Below are positions 51,001 through 59,796 of a stretch of 64,000 bases of DNA, piece after piece (the first letter of the stretch is position 1; every line of letters begins with the position of its first letter). Source of the stretch: Streptomyces sp. ISL-96 (GTDB taxonomy: Bacteria > Actinomycetota > Actinomycetes > Streptomycetales > Streptomycetaceae); contig NZ_JAGGPA010000002.1 in assembly GCF_018614035.1 (NCBI RefSeq), positions 62,001-126,000 on the forward strand. The letters run 5' to 3'. The notes under the pieces are model-generated. The model saw only the letters and a program-made list of their open reading frames with translations, did not search any database and was not told the DNA's origin. A program made the translations under genes and the position numbers.

Positions 51001-52998
51001 ATGGTGCCCACAGGGACGTACGGAAGCTGGCCGTCACCGATCGACGCCGAGCTCGCCGCCTCGCACGACGGGCACCCGGAGTACGTCGGCGTGATCGGCG
51101 ACGAGGTGTGGTGGACGGCGCCGCGCCCGGCCGAGGGCGGCCGGCGCACGCTGATGCGCCGGCGGGCCGACGGCGGCGAGGAATCGGTTCTGCCGGTTCC
51201 CTGGAACCTACGCAGCAGGGTCATCGAGTACGGCGGCCGGCCCTGGGCCGGGGCGCAGCGCGCGGCGGGCGGGCCGATCGTCGTCTTCGCGCACTTCCCC
51301 GACCAACGGCTCTACGCGTACGAACCCGACGTGCCCGGCGCCGAACCCCGGCCGCTCACCCCCGTGTCGGCGGTCGGCGGCGGGCTGCGCTGGGTCGACC
51401 CGCAGCTGCGCATGGACCGGGGCGCGGCCGGCGAAGTGTGGTGCGTACTGGAGGAGTTCACGGGCCAGGGGCCCACCGACGTACGACGCGTCATCGTGGC
51501 CGTACCGCTCGACGGCTCGGCCGCCGGCGACCGCGCCGCCGTACGCGAACTCTCCGACGGCGCGCACCGCTTCGTCACCGGACCGCGGGTCTCCCCCGAC
51601 GGGCGCCGGGCGGCCTGGATCGCCTGGGACCATCCCCGGATGCCCTGGGACGGCTCGGAAGTGATCCTCGCGGACATCGACTCCGAGGACGGCATCTTCC
51701 GGGCGCCCTCGCGGCTGGCCGGCGGGGCCGACGAGGCGGTTGCCCAGGTCGACTGGACGGCCGACGGGCAGCTGCTCTTCGCCGGCGACCGCAGCGGGTG
51801 GTGGAACCTCTACCGCGCGGACCCGAGCGGGGGGACCGTGGCGTCGCTGTGCTCCCGCGCCGAGGAGTTCGGCGGGCCGCTCTGGAAGATCGGCCTGCGC
51901 TGGTTCCACCCGATGGACAACGGCCTGGTCGCCGTCATCCACGGCAGCGGCACCACCGCGCTCGGCATCCTCGACCCGGAGATGGGCGAGGTCGTCGACT
52001 CCGCCGGTCCCTGGACCGAATGGGCGCCCACCCTCGCCGTGCACGGCAGCAGGGTCGTCGGCGTCGCCGCCAGCCCCCGCAGCGCGTACGAGGTGATGGA
52101 GCTCGACACCGGCACCGGGCACACCCGGGTCATCGGCTCCGCGCACGACGACCCGGTGGACCCCGCCTTCTATCCCGAGCCGCAGATCCGCGTCTTCACC
52201 GGGCCCGACGGCCGCGACACCTACGCCCACATCTACCCGCCGCACAACCCGGGCCGCATCGCGCCCGCCGACGAACTGCCGCCGTACGTGATCTGGGCGC
52301 ACGGCGGACCGACCGGGCGCGCCCCGCTCGTACTCGACCTGGAGATCGCCTACTTCACCTCGCGGGGCATCGGGGTCGCCGAGGTCAACTACGGCGGATC
52401 GGCGGGGTACGGGCGCGAGTACCGCGACCGGCTGCGCGAGCAGTGGGGCGTCGTGGACGTCGAGGACTGCGCCGCGGTCGCCGTCGCCCTGGCCGAAGAG
52501 GGCACCGCCGATCCGCGCAGGCTCGCGATCCGCGGCGGCAGCGCGGGCGGCTGGACCGCGGCCGCCTCGCTCGCCGCCACCGACGTGTACGCCTGCGGCA
52601 CCGTCATGTACCCGATCCTCGACCTGGCGGCCTGGGCGACGGGCGAGACCCACGACTTCGAGTCGCGCTACCTGGAAAGCCTGGTCGGGCCGCTCGCGGC
52701 GTACCCCGACCGCTACCGCGACCGTTCGCCCGCCCAACGGGCCGAGCGGATCACCGCGCCCTTCCTGCTGCTCCAGGGACTCGACGACGTCATCTGCCCG
52801 CCCGTTCAGTGCGAGCGGTTCCTGGAGCGCATGGCGGGGCGGGGCATCCCGCACGCGTACATCGCCTTCGAGGGGGAAGGGCACGGCTTCCGCAGGGCCG
52901 AGACCGTGGCCCGCGCGCTGGAGGCCGAACTGTCGCTGTACGCGCAGGTGTTCGGCATCGACCGCGACGACGTACCCCGTCTGGAGCTCGCCAAATGA
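51001..52998 (+). CDS. S9-family prolyl oligopeptidase-like serine peptidase
   Basis: 665 aa. The N-terminal 370 residues form a beta-propeller of WD-like strands (HGSRVVGVAASPRSAYEVME and similar); the C-terminal alpha/beta-hydrolase domain has the Ser nucleophile S514 in RGGSAGGWTA, an aspartate in QGLDDVICPP (D595/D596) and H628 in GEGHGF. Such enzymes cut short peptides after Pro or Ala. ATG 51001 is chosen because GGGGAG lies 11 nt upstream; the near TTG at 50992 has poor spacing. The propeller restricts substrates to short peptides. Confidence 0.9.
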   Translation: MVPTGTYGSWPSPIDAELAASHDGHPEYVGVIGDEVWWTAPRPAEGGRRTLMRRRADGGEESVLPVPWNLRSRVIEYGGRPWAGAQRAAGGPIVVFAHFPDQRLYAYEPDVPGAEPRPLTPVSAVGGGLRWVDPQLRMDRGAAGEVWCVLEEFTGQGPTDVRRVIVAVPLDGSAAGDRAAVRELSDGAHRFVTGPRVSPDGRRAAWIAWDHPRMPWDGSEVILADIDSEDGIFRAPSRLAGGADEAVAQVDWTADGQLLFAGDRSGWWNLYRADPSGGTVASLCSRAEEFGGPLWKIGLRWFHPMDNGLVAVIHGSGTTALGILDPEMGEVVDSAGPWTEWAPTLAVHGSRVVGVAASPRSAYEVMELDTGTGHTRVIGSAHDDPVDPAFYPEPQIRVFTGPDGRDTYAHIYPPHNPGRIAPADELPPYVIWAHGGPTGRAPLVLDLEIAYFTSRGIGVAEVNYGGSAGYGREYRDRLREQWGVVDVEDCAAVAVALAEEGTADPRRLAIRGGSAGGWTAAASLAATDVYACGTVMYPILDLAAWATGETHDFESRYLESLVGPLAAYPDRYRDRSPAQRAERITAPFLLLQGLDDVICPPVQCERFLERMAGRGIPHAYIAFEGEGHGFRRAETVARALEAELSLYAQVFGIDRDDVPRLELAK

Positions 52999-53939
52999 CG
53001 TCTGCGCCCCTCGAATCGCTGACGCGCCCCGCGCGACTGCGGCCGGGGGCGCGGGTCGCCGTCGTGGCTCCCAGCGGACCCGTACCCGAGGAGCGGCTCG
53101 AAGCGGGACTCGACATCCTGCGGGGCTGGGACCTCGATCCGGTGGTGGGCGCCCATGTGCGGGACACACACCCGGAGTTCGGTTACCTCGCAGGCTCGGA
53201 CGAGGCGCGGGCCCGGGACCTGGAGGAAGCCTGGTGCGACCCGTCGGTCGACGCGGTGCTCTGCGCGCGGGGCGGTTACGGCGGCCAGCGCATGGTGGAC
53301 CTGCTCGACTGGGCGGCGATGCGCGCGGCCGGGCCCAAGGTCTTCGTCGGGTACAGCGACATCACCGCACTGCACGAGGCGTTCGCCGTACGGCTCGGCC
53401 TGTCCACCCTGCACGGTCCGATGGCCGCCACCATGTCCTTTCTCAAGGACGCCCGCACCCAGGACTCACTGCGTGCCACCCTCTTCGAGCCCGAGTCGGT
53501 CATGACGCTGGGCCTGGAGACGGCGCGCGTCATGGTCGCGGGCCGGGCGCGCGGCGTCACGCTCGGCGGCTGCGTCAGCCTGCTCGCCGCGGGCCTGGGC
53601 ACGCCGGACGCGCGGGCCGGCGCCCGCGGTGGCCTGCTGCTCATCGAGGACATCGGCGAGGAGGCGTACCGGCTGGACCGGATCCTGACCCAGCTGCTGC
53701 GGTCCGGCTGGCTGGACGGTGTGGCGGGCGTCGCCCTCGGCTCGTGGGAGGACTGCGGCCCGTACGAGCAGGAGGTGCGGACGCTGCTGTGCGACCGGCT
53801 GGGCACCCTGGGGGTGCCGGTCGTCGAGGAGCTGGGCTTCGGGCACTGCGCGACCGCCCTGACCATGCCGCTCGGCGTGCCGGCCGTACTCGACACGGAC
53901 ACGCGCACGCTCATACTCGACGAGCCCGCGCTGCGCTGA
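52995..53939 (+). CDS. S66-family LD-carboxypeptidase / MccF-like peptidase
   Basis: 314 aa. The nucleophile S121 lies in VGYSDITAL, and the acidic/His pair is expected in LLIEDIGEEAYR and ELGFGHCATALTMPLG. S66 enzymes trim D-Ala from L,D-muropeptides in peptidoglycan recycling or cleave peptide-nucleotide antibiotics (MccF). No signal peptide is seen, so it acts in the cytoplasm. ATG overlaps the S9 stop (ATGA). It is the last gene of the four-peptidase operon and converges with the DinB gene 12 nt away. Confidence 0.9.
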   Translation: MTSAPLESLTRPARLRPGARVAVVAPSGPVPEERLEAGLDILRGWDLDPVVGAHVRDTHPEFGYLAGSDEARARDLEEAWCDPSVDAVLCARGGYGGQRMVDLLDWAAMRAAGPKVFVGYSDITALHEAFAVRLGLSTLHGPMAATMSFLKDARTQDSLRATLFEPESVMTLGLETARVMVAGRARGVTLGGCVSLLAAGLGTPDARAGARGGLLLIEDIGEEAYRLDRILTQLLRSGWLDGVAGVALGSWEDCGPYEQEVRTLLCDRLGTLGVPVVEELGFGHCATALTMPLGVPAVLDTDTRTLILDEPALR

Positions 53940-53951
53940 GGCGACGAGGGC

Positions 53952-54455
53952 TCAAGCGGCGTCCGGGTGCTCCCCCGTCGCCCCGTCGATGAGCTCGCGC
54001 AGGATGTCCATGTGGCCCGCGTGCCGGACGGTGTCCTCCAGCATGTGGATCAGCACCCAGCGCATCGACACGGTGTTGCCGGACCACGAGGTGCCGAGGG
54101 TGTCCAGGTCGAGCTCCGCTATGGCCCGGTCGGCCGCGGCCCGCGCGCGGCCGTAGAACTCCACGATGTCCGAGGTCGACTCGCCTTCGGCCACCACCAT
54201 GTCCTCGTTTTCGAACGGATCGAACCACAGCGGTTCGCTCTCGCGCCCGAACGTCGTACAGAACCACCCGTACTCGACGCTCGCCAGATGCTTCACCAGA
54301 CCGAGCAGATTCGTCCCCGACGGGGTCATGGGGCGGCGCAGCTGCTCGTCGTCGAGCCCCTGCAGTTTCCACAGCACGGCATCACGGTGCCGGTCCAGGC
54401 TGACCTGGAGACTTTCCTTCTCGCCGCCGGTGAACGGCACCCGCTTCATCGTCAT
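53952..54455 (-). CDS. DinB-family (mini-DinB) protein
   Basis: 167 aa four-helix protein. The likely metal-binding histidines are in LVKHLASVEYGW and DTVRHAGHMDILRELI, matching the DinB/DUF664 group. These proteins are thiol-transferase-like metal enzymes, often mycothiol-dependent, or stress-induced. ATG 54455 is used; a second in-frame ATG lies two codons in. It is divergent from the secreted S15 hydrolase gene. The exact reaction is unknown. Confidence 0.83.
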   Translation of the reverse strand: MTMKRVPFTGGEKESLQVSLDRHRDAVLWKLQGLDDEQLRRPMTPSGTNLLGLVKHLASVEYGWFCTTFGRESEPLWFDPFENEDMVVAEGESTSDIVEFYGRARAAADRAIAELDLDTLGTSWSGNTVSMRWVLIHMLEDTVRHAGHMDILRELIDGATGEHPDAA

Positions 54456-54562
54456 GCCCGGAACCTAACAGCCGGGTCTGACAACGCACTTCCGTGCTCC
54501 GCCGTCCGGCCCGGCCGTCGTCATCTTTACTGACTCTCCATCAATCACCCGTGTATGAATGG

Positions 54563-54592
54563 TTGACAGTGGTGTGACACGTGTCACAGCAT
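54563..54592 (+). promoter_or_regulatory. Candidate promoter with embedded palindrome
   Basis: -35 TTGACA (54563-54568) and a weak -10 CAGCAT (54587-54592), 18 nt apart. A perfect 16-bp palindrome TGTGACACGTGTCACA (54573-54588) fills the spacer. A repressor bound there would block the promoter of the secreted S15-type hydrolase. Confidence 0.45.
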
Positions 54593-54606
54593 GGCCGGCG
54601 TCGATA

Positions 54607-54622
54607 CTTACCGGTCGGTAAG
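54607..54622. promoter_or_regulatory. TetR-like operator CTTACCGGTCGGTAAG
   Basis: A 16-bp dyad pairing 7 of 8 positions (TACCGGTCGGTA core), of the type used by TetR regulators. It lies 24 nt upstream of the hydrolase start and just after the candidate promoter. Confidence 0.5.
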
Positions 54623-54645
54623 GTGCCCTCAGCGTGGAGGTCCGC

Positions 54646-56442
54646 ATGTCCCGTCGCCGTCGCCGCCCCGTGTCCGTGTCCCGCAGACCGATCGTCTTCG
54701 CCGCCGGTGCCGCACTGGCCGCGCCGCTCGCCCTCGCCGCCCCCGGGCAGGCGGGCGCGGCCGGCGAATACACCGTCACCCCACTGAAGTTCACGGTGCG
54801 GGCGGGCGACAGGACGTGCACCGTCGACGCCGACCTCTACCGCCCCGCCGGGGTCGACAAGGCCCACCCCGCGCCCGCCGTCCTCACCACCAACGGCTTC
54901 GGCGGCAGCAAGGCCGACGGCTCCACCGACGCCATCGCCAAGGCCTTCGCCACCCGCGGCTACGTCGCCCTCGCCTACTCCGGCCTCGGGTTCGGCAAGT
55001 CCGGCTGCCCCATCTCGCTCAACGACCCGGAGATCGACGGCAGGGCCGCTTCGGGCCTGGTCGACTTCCTGGGCGGCACCCGAGCGGCCGACGACGGCAC
55101 CCGGGCCGACTACGTCGTCAAGGACGGCGCGGGCGATCCGCGCCTCGGGATGATCGGCGGCTCGTACGGCGGCACGATTCAAATGGCCACGGCGGCGAAC
55201 GACCGCCGCCTGGACGCGCTCGTGCCCCTGATCACCTGGAACGACCTCGCCCACTCCCTCGACCCCAACAACGCGACGAACGACGGGTCCGTTCCCGGCG
55301 CGTACAAGTACCAGTGGACATCGGGCTTCTTCCTCATGGGGGAGGCGCAGGGCCTGCTCAACCCCAGTCTCGACCCGTCCAGGATCGGCGGCGGAGGCTG
55401 CCTGCACTTCGTCGCCAAGGCCTGCGAGACCACCCGGCTCCTGGCCTCCGGCCGCTACCCCGCCGATCGCACCGCCGCGATGCTGGCCTACGCGCGCAGT
55501 GTCTCCCCGGCCTCGTACCTCCACCGGGTCAAGACGCCGACGCTGATCGTCCAGGGCCAGGCCGACAGCCTCTTCAACCTCAACGAGGCGGAGGCGACGT
55601 ACAAGACCCTCAAGGCGCAGGGCACCGAAACCCGCATGATCTGGCAGTCCTGGGGCCACAGCGGCGGTCTCACCGACCCCGCCGCCGGTGAACTCAACCT
55701 CGGGCAGGGCAATCTGGAGACCAGTTACGTCGGCAAGCGCATACTCGCCTGGTTCGACCGCTACCTGCACGGCAAGAAGGGCACCGACACCGGTCCCGCC
55801 TTCGCGTACTACCGCGACTGGCAGAGCGGTTACGGCACGGCCGCCGCGCCGCCCGCCCTGTCGCAGAAGGTCTACCTCTCCGGCGACGGCAAGCTCGTCG
55901 ACAACCGGTCGAAGGTCGTGCGCGGCGCCCGCGAGTACCGCAACCACCTCCACCCCACCAGCCACTCCGAAAACTCCCTGTCCGGCCTCACCGGCCTGCC
56001 CGACCGCAAGCCCAGCGACACCCCCGGCACCTACCTGGGCTGGTCCACGGAGCCGCTCAAGGCCGCCGTGGACGTGGTCGGCGCGCCAAAGGCGACGCTC
56101 AGGGTCGTCTCGCCGAAGGCCGAGCGCGTACAGAACTCCGGTGACGCCGCAGACAAGCTCGTCCTCTTCGCCAAGCTGTACGACGTCGCACCCGACGGCA
56201 CGAAGACGCTCGTGCAGCGTCTGGTCGCGCCGGTCAGGGTGCCGGACGTGACCCGTCCCTTCACGGTCTCGCTCCCCGGCATCGTGCACCGGTACGAGGC
56301 GGGGCACCGGCTGGAGTTCGTCGTCGCGGCGAGCGACGACGCGTACTACGGCAACCGCGGCATCAAGCCGGTGACGGTCACCAGCGCCCCCGAGGACACC
56401 GGCGTCCTGGAGCTCCCGGTGATCCGGGGGACGCTCGGCTGA
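54646..56442 (+). CDS. Secreted CocE/NonD-type (S15) hydrolase
   Basis: 598 aa. The N-terminus MSRRRRRPVSVSRRPIVFAA with a twin-arginine-containing positive region, then a hydrophobic stretch and an AGAAG site, is a secretion signal, possibly Tat-dependent. The alpha/beta hydrolase domain has the nucleophile serine in MIGGSYGGTIQM, an aspartate in VQGQADSLFN and the histidine in SWGHSGGLTD. The C-terminal 190 residues form a jelly-roll typical of CocE/X-Pro dipeptidyl peptidases. It probably cleaves Xaa-Pro dipeptides or acyl esters outside the cell. ATG 54646 has TGGAGG upstream. Confidence 0.88.
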   Translation: MSRRRRRPVSVSRRPIVFAAGAALAAPLALAAPGQAGAAGEYTVTPLKFTVRAGDRTCTVDADLYRPAGVDKAHPAPAVLTTNGFGGSKADGSTDAIAKAFATRGYVALAYSGLGFGKSGCPISLNDPEIDGRAASGLVDFLGGTRAADDGTRADYVVKDGAGDPRLGMIGGSYGGTIQMATAANDRRLDALVPLITWNDLAHSLDPNNATNDGSVPGAYKYQWTSGFFLMGEAQGLLNPSLDPSRIGGGGCLHFVAKACETTRLLASGRYPADRTAAMLAYARSVSPASYLHRVKTPTLIVQGQADSLFNLNEAEATYKTLKAQGTETRMIWQSWGHSGGLTDPAAGELNLGQGNLETSYVGKRILAWFDRYLHGKKGTDTGPAFAYYRDWQSGYGTAAAPPALSQKVYLSGDGKLVDNRSKVVRGAREYRNHLHPTSHSENSLSGLTGLPDRKPSDTPGTYLGWSTEPLKAAVDVVGAPKATLRVVSPKAERVQNSGDAADKLVLFAKLYDVAPDGTKTLVQRLVAPVRVPDVTRPFTVSLPGIVHRYEAGHRLEFVVAASDDAYYGNRGIKPVTVTSAPEDTGVLELPVIRGTLG

Positions 56443-56481
56443 CGCCGCGCGGCGGCGGCTTCAGGGGGCGTCGCCCGGACG

Positions 56482-56487
56482 TAGCCT
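56482..56487 (+). promoter_or_regulatory. Leaderless -10 box for acetyltransferase gene
   Basis: TAGCCT, exactly 6 nt before ATG 56494; no Shine-Dalgarno is visible. Confidence 0.45.
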
Positions 56488-56493
56488 GGCCGC

Positions 56494-57036
56494 ATGTCCG
56501 AGAGCGCCGTCCACCTTGCCGAGGGCCCGCGGGTGGCCCTGCGGCACTTCAGCTACGCCGACGCCGACGAGTTCACCGCGCGGGCGCGCGAGAGCAGGAG
56601 CCTGCACCACCCGTGGCTCTTCCCGCCGGACCAGCCGTCGGCGTACGCCGCCTACGCGGGTCCGCTCATCGAGGACCCGACGAGGGTCGGCTACCTGGTG
56701 TGCGAGCGCTCCGACGGGAGCATCGCGGGCTTCATCAACATCAACAACATCGTCGGCGGCGGCTTCCTGTGCGGTGCGCTGGGTTACGGCGCGTTCGCGC
56801 ACGCGGCGGGGCGCGGTCTGATGAGCGAGGGCCTCGGCCTGGTCCTGGACCAGGCCTTCGGCCCCCTGGGGCTGCACAGGCTGGAGGCCAACATCCAGCC
56901 CGCGAACGAGGCGTCGATCGCGCTCGTCCGCAGGGCGGGGTTCCGCCTGGAGGGGTACTCGCCCGACTTCATCCACATCAACGGAGCGTGGCGCGACCAC
57001 GAGCGGTGGGCGATCACGGCGGAGATGCGCGGCTGA
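56494..57036 (+). CDS. GNAT-family acetyltransferase, RimJ/RimL type
   Basis: 180 aa. The RimJ/L-like pattern is visible: ACC-binding motif in GYGAFAHAAGRGLMSEGLGL (about 92-111) and the C-terminal RLEANIQPANEASIALVRRA followed by GFRLEG, which marks ribosomal-protein-type N-acetyltransferases. The true acceptor is unknown. It is 51 nt downstream of the S15 hydrolase gene but has its own leaderless -10 (TAGCCT). Confidence 0.88.
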   Translation: MSESAVHLAEGPRVALRHFSYADADEFTARARESRSLHHPWLFPPDQPSAYAAYAGPLIEDPTRVGYLVCERSDGSIAGFININNIVGGGFLCGALGYGAFAHAAGRGLMSEGLGLVLDQAFGPLGLHRLEANIQPANEASIALVRRAGFRLEGYSPDFIHINGAWRDHERWAITAEMRG

Positions 57037-57061
57037 ATGCCGGTGAACCACTGGCCGTGCG

Positions 57062-57212
57062 ACTGCCCTGCGGGCGGCTTGTTCCCCGACCCGCCCCTTC
57101 CCGAACTGGGGCGCTGCCCCAGACCCCGCTCCTCAATCGCCGGAGGGGCTGAATAATGCGGCCGAATTCAGCCCGTCCGGCGTTTGAGGACACGCCCGCA
57201 GGGCGGGGGGCC
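57062..57212. repeat. Composite palindromic intergenic element, copy C
   Basis: Between the acetyltransferase and DUF5107 genes, both plus strand. It has the same order as copy B: CCTGCGGG block, CCCCTTCCCGAACTGGGG with its hairpin, then a central stem based on CTCAATCGCCGGAGGGGCTG and CAGCCCGTCCGGCGTTTGAG, closing CCCGCAGGGCGGG. One arm has CTCAATCGCC instead of CTCAAACGCC. Confidence 0.75.
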
Positions 57213-57306
57213 GGCGCGGGACCCCCTGGTCAGGGTGGCGTCCGGCGTGATCCGATGGGGATCGGGCGCCGGTGGACGGCGGCCCGTGTGAGGGAGTGAG
57301 GCTGCC

Positions 57307-59292
57307 TTGGCCACGACCGTGCGACGTGCCGTACTGACCCTGCCCGCCGCCCCATTGGGACCGGAGAACCCCCTACCAGGACTCCGTCCCCTTGACGAGC
57401 AGCATGCCATCGACGAGCGCTCGCGCGCCGGGCTGCCGCGCGACATGGCCCGGCAGGTCGGATACGAGCCGCTGCGCACCCTCCTGCCCGTACGCGTCCT
57501 GGACGGTTACGGGCGCGAGCGCACGCCGACGGACCTCGACGCGATCGTCATCGAGAACGACCGCCTGCGAGCCACCGTGCTGCCGGGACTGGGCGGGCGC
57601 GTCCATTCGCTGTTCCACAAGCCGACCGGACGCGAACTCCTCTACCGCAACCCGGTCTTCCAGCCCGCCGACTTCGCGCTCAACGGTGCCTGGTTCTCCG
57701 GCGGACTGGAGTGGAACATCGGGGCCACCGGACATACGACACTGTCCTGCGCCCCGCTGCACGCCGCGATCGTCCCCGCCCCCGACGGCGGCGACATGGT
57801 CAGGCTCTGGGAGTGGGAACGGCTGCGCGACCTCCCCTTCCAGGTCGACCTGTGGCTTCCGGCCGACTCCGACTTCCTCTACGTCGGCGTACGGATACGC
57901 AACCCGCACGAGCGGACCGTCCCTACGTACTGGTGGTCCAACATCGCCGTCCCGGAGGACGAGGGAACCCGAGTCCTCGCCCCGGCGGACGAAGCCTGGC
58001 ACTTCGGGTACGAGCGCAGCCTGCGGCGCGTCCCCGTCCCGGATTCGTGCGGCGACGGCGTCGACCGCACGTACCCGCTGCGCGGCGACTATCCGGCGGA
58101 CTACTTCTACGAGGTGCCACAGGACGCCCGCAAGTGGATCGCGGCCCTCGACGCCGACGGCCGCGGACTCGTCCAGACCTCCACCGACCAACTGCGCGGG
58201 CGCAAGCTGTTCCTGTGGGGAGCGGGGCGCGGCGGGCGGCGCTGGCAGCAGTGGCTGACCGAGCCCGGCACCCCGGGGTACGCCGAGATCCAGGCCGGCC
58301 TCGCCCGTACGCAACTGGAGCACGTACCGCTGGAGGCCGGAGCCGAGTTCAGCTGGCTGGAGGCGTACGGTCCGCTGGCCGCCGACCCGCGGGCGGTGCA
58401 CGGCGAGGACTGGGCCGCTGCCCGCGCGGAGGCCGGCGCCCGGCTGGAGGACGCGCTGCCGCGGGCGCGGGTGGACGCCGCGTACGAGGCGTGGCGGCCG
58501 TACGCCGACCACGAGCCGGGGGAGTCGTTCGCGACCGGCTCGGGGTGGGGCGCGCTGGAGGTGCTGCGCTCCGGACTCAAGCTTCCCGGCACGCCCTTCG
58601 GCGAGGTGACACTCGGGGAACAGCAGAAGCCGTGGGTGGAGTTGCTGCGCAGCGGTACGTTTCCGGACTCCTCGGACGAGGCGGCGCCGCCCGGGCCGTC
58701 CCTGGTCGCGCCGCACTGGCGCGACATGCTGGAGACGGCGCCGGCGGAGCCCCTTACGGAGTACCACCTGGGCGTCGCCCAGTGGCACGCGGGCGATCTG
58801 GCGCAGGCGGTGCGGAGTTGGGAGCGGGGCCTTCAAGTCAGCCCTTCGCGATGGCCGTTGCTGCGCTGCCTCGCTGTCGCCGACCGGGACGCGGGAAACG
58901 TGGGGCGCGCCGCCGACCACTATGCCGAGGCGTTCGAAGACCTCTGCCGGGAGCGGCGCGACCGTGACGGCGAGGCGTGGACGGCGGCGACGGCTGCGCT
59001 GGGGCGCGAGGCGATCGCCGCGCTGCTGGCGGCGGGGCGGGCGGACGGTGCCCGCACGGTCTGGGACGCGCTGCCTTCCGCCCTGCGGGGGAGCGGACGC
59101 TTCCGGCTCGTCGAGGCGCAGCTCCTTGTCGCCGAGGGCGACAAGGAGGGCGCCCGCGCCGTCTTCGACGCCGGGTTCGAGGTGCCGGACCTGCGGGAGG
59201 GCGCGGAAGTGCTGGGCGAGGTGTGGGCGGCGGTCAGCGACGAGCCGTTGCCCGACGCGTACGACTACCGGATGCGGCCGGCGGGGGAGTAG
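57307..59292 (+). CDS. DUF5107 protein with C-terminal TPR-like region
   Basis: 661 aa. The N-terminal about 330 residues form a galactose-mutarotase-like beta-sandwich (DUF5107), with VLPGLGGRVHSLFHKPTGRE then LLYRNPVFQPADFALNGAWF, typical of carbohydrate-active proteins. The C-terminal part (from about 460) shows helical repeats (YHLGVAQWHAGDLAQAVRSW, AGNVGRAADHYAEAF), likely TPR. The TTG start at 57307 is used with GAGG 6 nt upstream; GTG 57319 is an alternative. It is probably cytoplasmic, in sugar or oligosaccharide handling, but no catalytic residues can be named. Confidence 0.82.
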   Translation: MATTVRRAVLTLPAAPLGPENPLPGLRPLDEQHAIDERSRAGLPRDMARQVGYEPLRTLLPVRVLDGYGRERTPTDLDAIVIENDRLRATVLPGLGGRVHSLFHKPTGRELLYRNPVFQPADFALNGAWFSGGLEWNIGATGHTTLSCAPLHAAIVPAPDGGDMVRLWEWERLRDLPFQVDLWLPADSDFLYVGVRIRNPHERTVPTYWWSNIAVPEDEGTRVLAPADEAWHFGYERSLRRVPVPDSCGDGVDRTYPLRGDYPADYFYEVPQDARKWIAALDADGRGLVQTSTDQLRGRKLFLWGAGRGGRRWQQWLTEPGTPGYAEIQAGLARTQLEHVPLEAGAEFSWLEAYGPLAADPRAVHGEDWAAARAEAGARLEDALPRARVDAAYEAWRPYADHEPGESFATGSGWGALEVLRSGLKLPGTPFGEVTLGEQQKPWVELLRSGTFPDSSDEAAPPGPSLVAPHWRDMLETAPAEPLTEYHLGVAQWHAGDLAQAVRSWERGLQVSPSRWPLLRCLAVADRDAGNVGRAADHYAEAFEDLCRERRDRDGEAWTAATAALGREAIAALLAAGRADGARTVWDALPSALRGSGRFRLVEAQLLVAEGDKEGARAVFDAGFEVPDLREGAEVLGEVWAAVSDEPLPDAYDYRMRPAGE

Positions 59293-59293
59293 T

Positions 59294-59647
59294 TCAGTTC
59301 GCCGCGCGCCGGTCGACGTACTCGAAGACCGAGCCGTCGGGGTGCGCGGCGATCAGGTTGCGGCCGACCGGGGTCGGGACGGGGCCCGCGATGATGCGGG
59401 CGCCGGCGTGGGTCAGGGCTGCGCCGGCCTCGTCGACGTCCTTGACGGCGATGGTCGCCGACACCTTGCGCAGCACTTCGAGTTCGGACTCGGGGCCGCT
59501 CATCAGGAGGAAGCAGCCTACTGCGGCGACGGAGACGCCGGCGCGCTCGAAGCGCAGGGCGCGGCTTCCGGTGAGGCTTTCGTAGAAGGCCACCGTGGCC
59601 TCCAGGTCGTCGACGCAGATGCGCAGCGTGGTTCCCAGGATTTCCAT
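59294..59647 (-). CDS. VOC-family (glyoxalase-like) protein
   Basis: 117 aa single-domain vicinal-oxygen-chelate fold with paired beta-alpha-beta-beta-beta modules: LRICVDDLEATVAFYESLTG and then ATIAVKDVDEAGAALTHAGA. The C-terminal HPDGSVFEYV holds a typical metal-binding position. It may bind a small ligand or act as a dioxygenase or resistance protein; the metal ligands are incomplete. A -10-like TACCCT is 7 nt before ATG on the minus strand, suggesting a leaderless transcript. Confidence 0.82.
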   Translation of the reverse strand: MEILGTTLRICVDDLEATVAFYESLTGSRALRFERAGVSVAAVGCFLLMSGPESELEVLRKVSATIAVKDVDEAGAALTHAGARIIAGPVPTPVGRNLIAAHPDGSVFEYVDRRAAN

Positions 59648-59654
59648 GGGGATC

Positions 59655-59660
59655 AGGGTA
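59655..59660 (-). promoter_or_regulatory. Leaderless -10 box for VOC gene
   Basis: TACCCT on the minus strand, 7 nt before ATG 59647. Confidence 0.45.
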
Positions 59661-59702
59661 GTTGGTGCTTTGCGTGCCGGGCGGGAGAGTGCGCGGTCGG
59701 AG

Positions 59703-59778
59703 CCCTGCGGGGCTGTTCCCCTACCCGCCCCTTCCCGCTGTGACATTTGCGGCTCCGCCGCGTGGGGGCTCCGCCCAG
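59703..59778. repeat. Partial copy E of palindromic intergenic element
   Basis: CCCTGCGGGGCTGTTCCCC and CCCGCCCCTTCCCG match the left part of copies B and C; the central stem is replaced by a short GCGGCTCCGCCGC hairpin. It lies beyond the 3' end of the minus-strand methyltransferase gene and upstream of the VOC gene. Confidence 0.6.
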
Positions 59779-59796
59779 GACACGAGAGCTTCGCCC

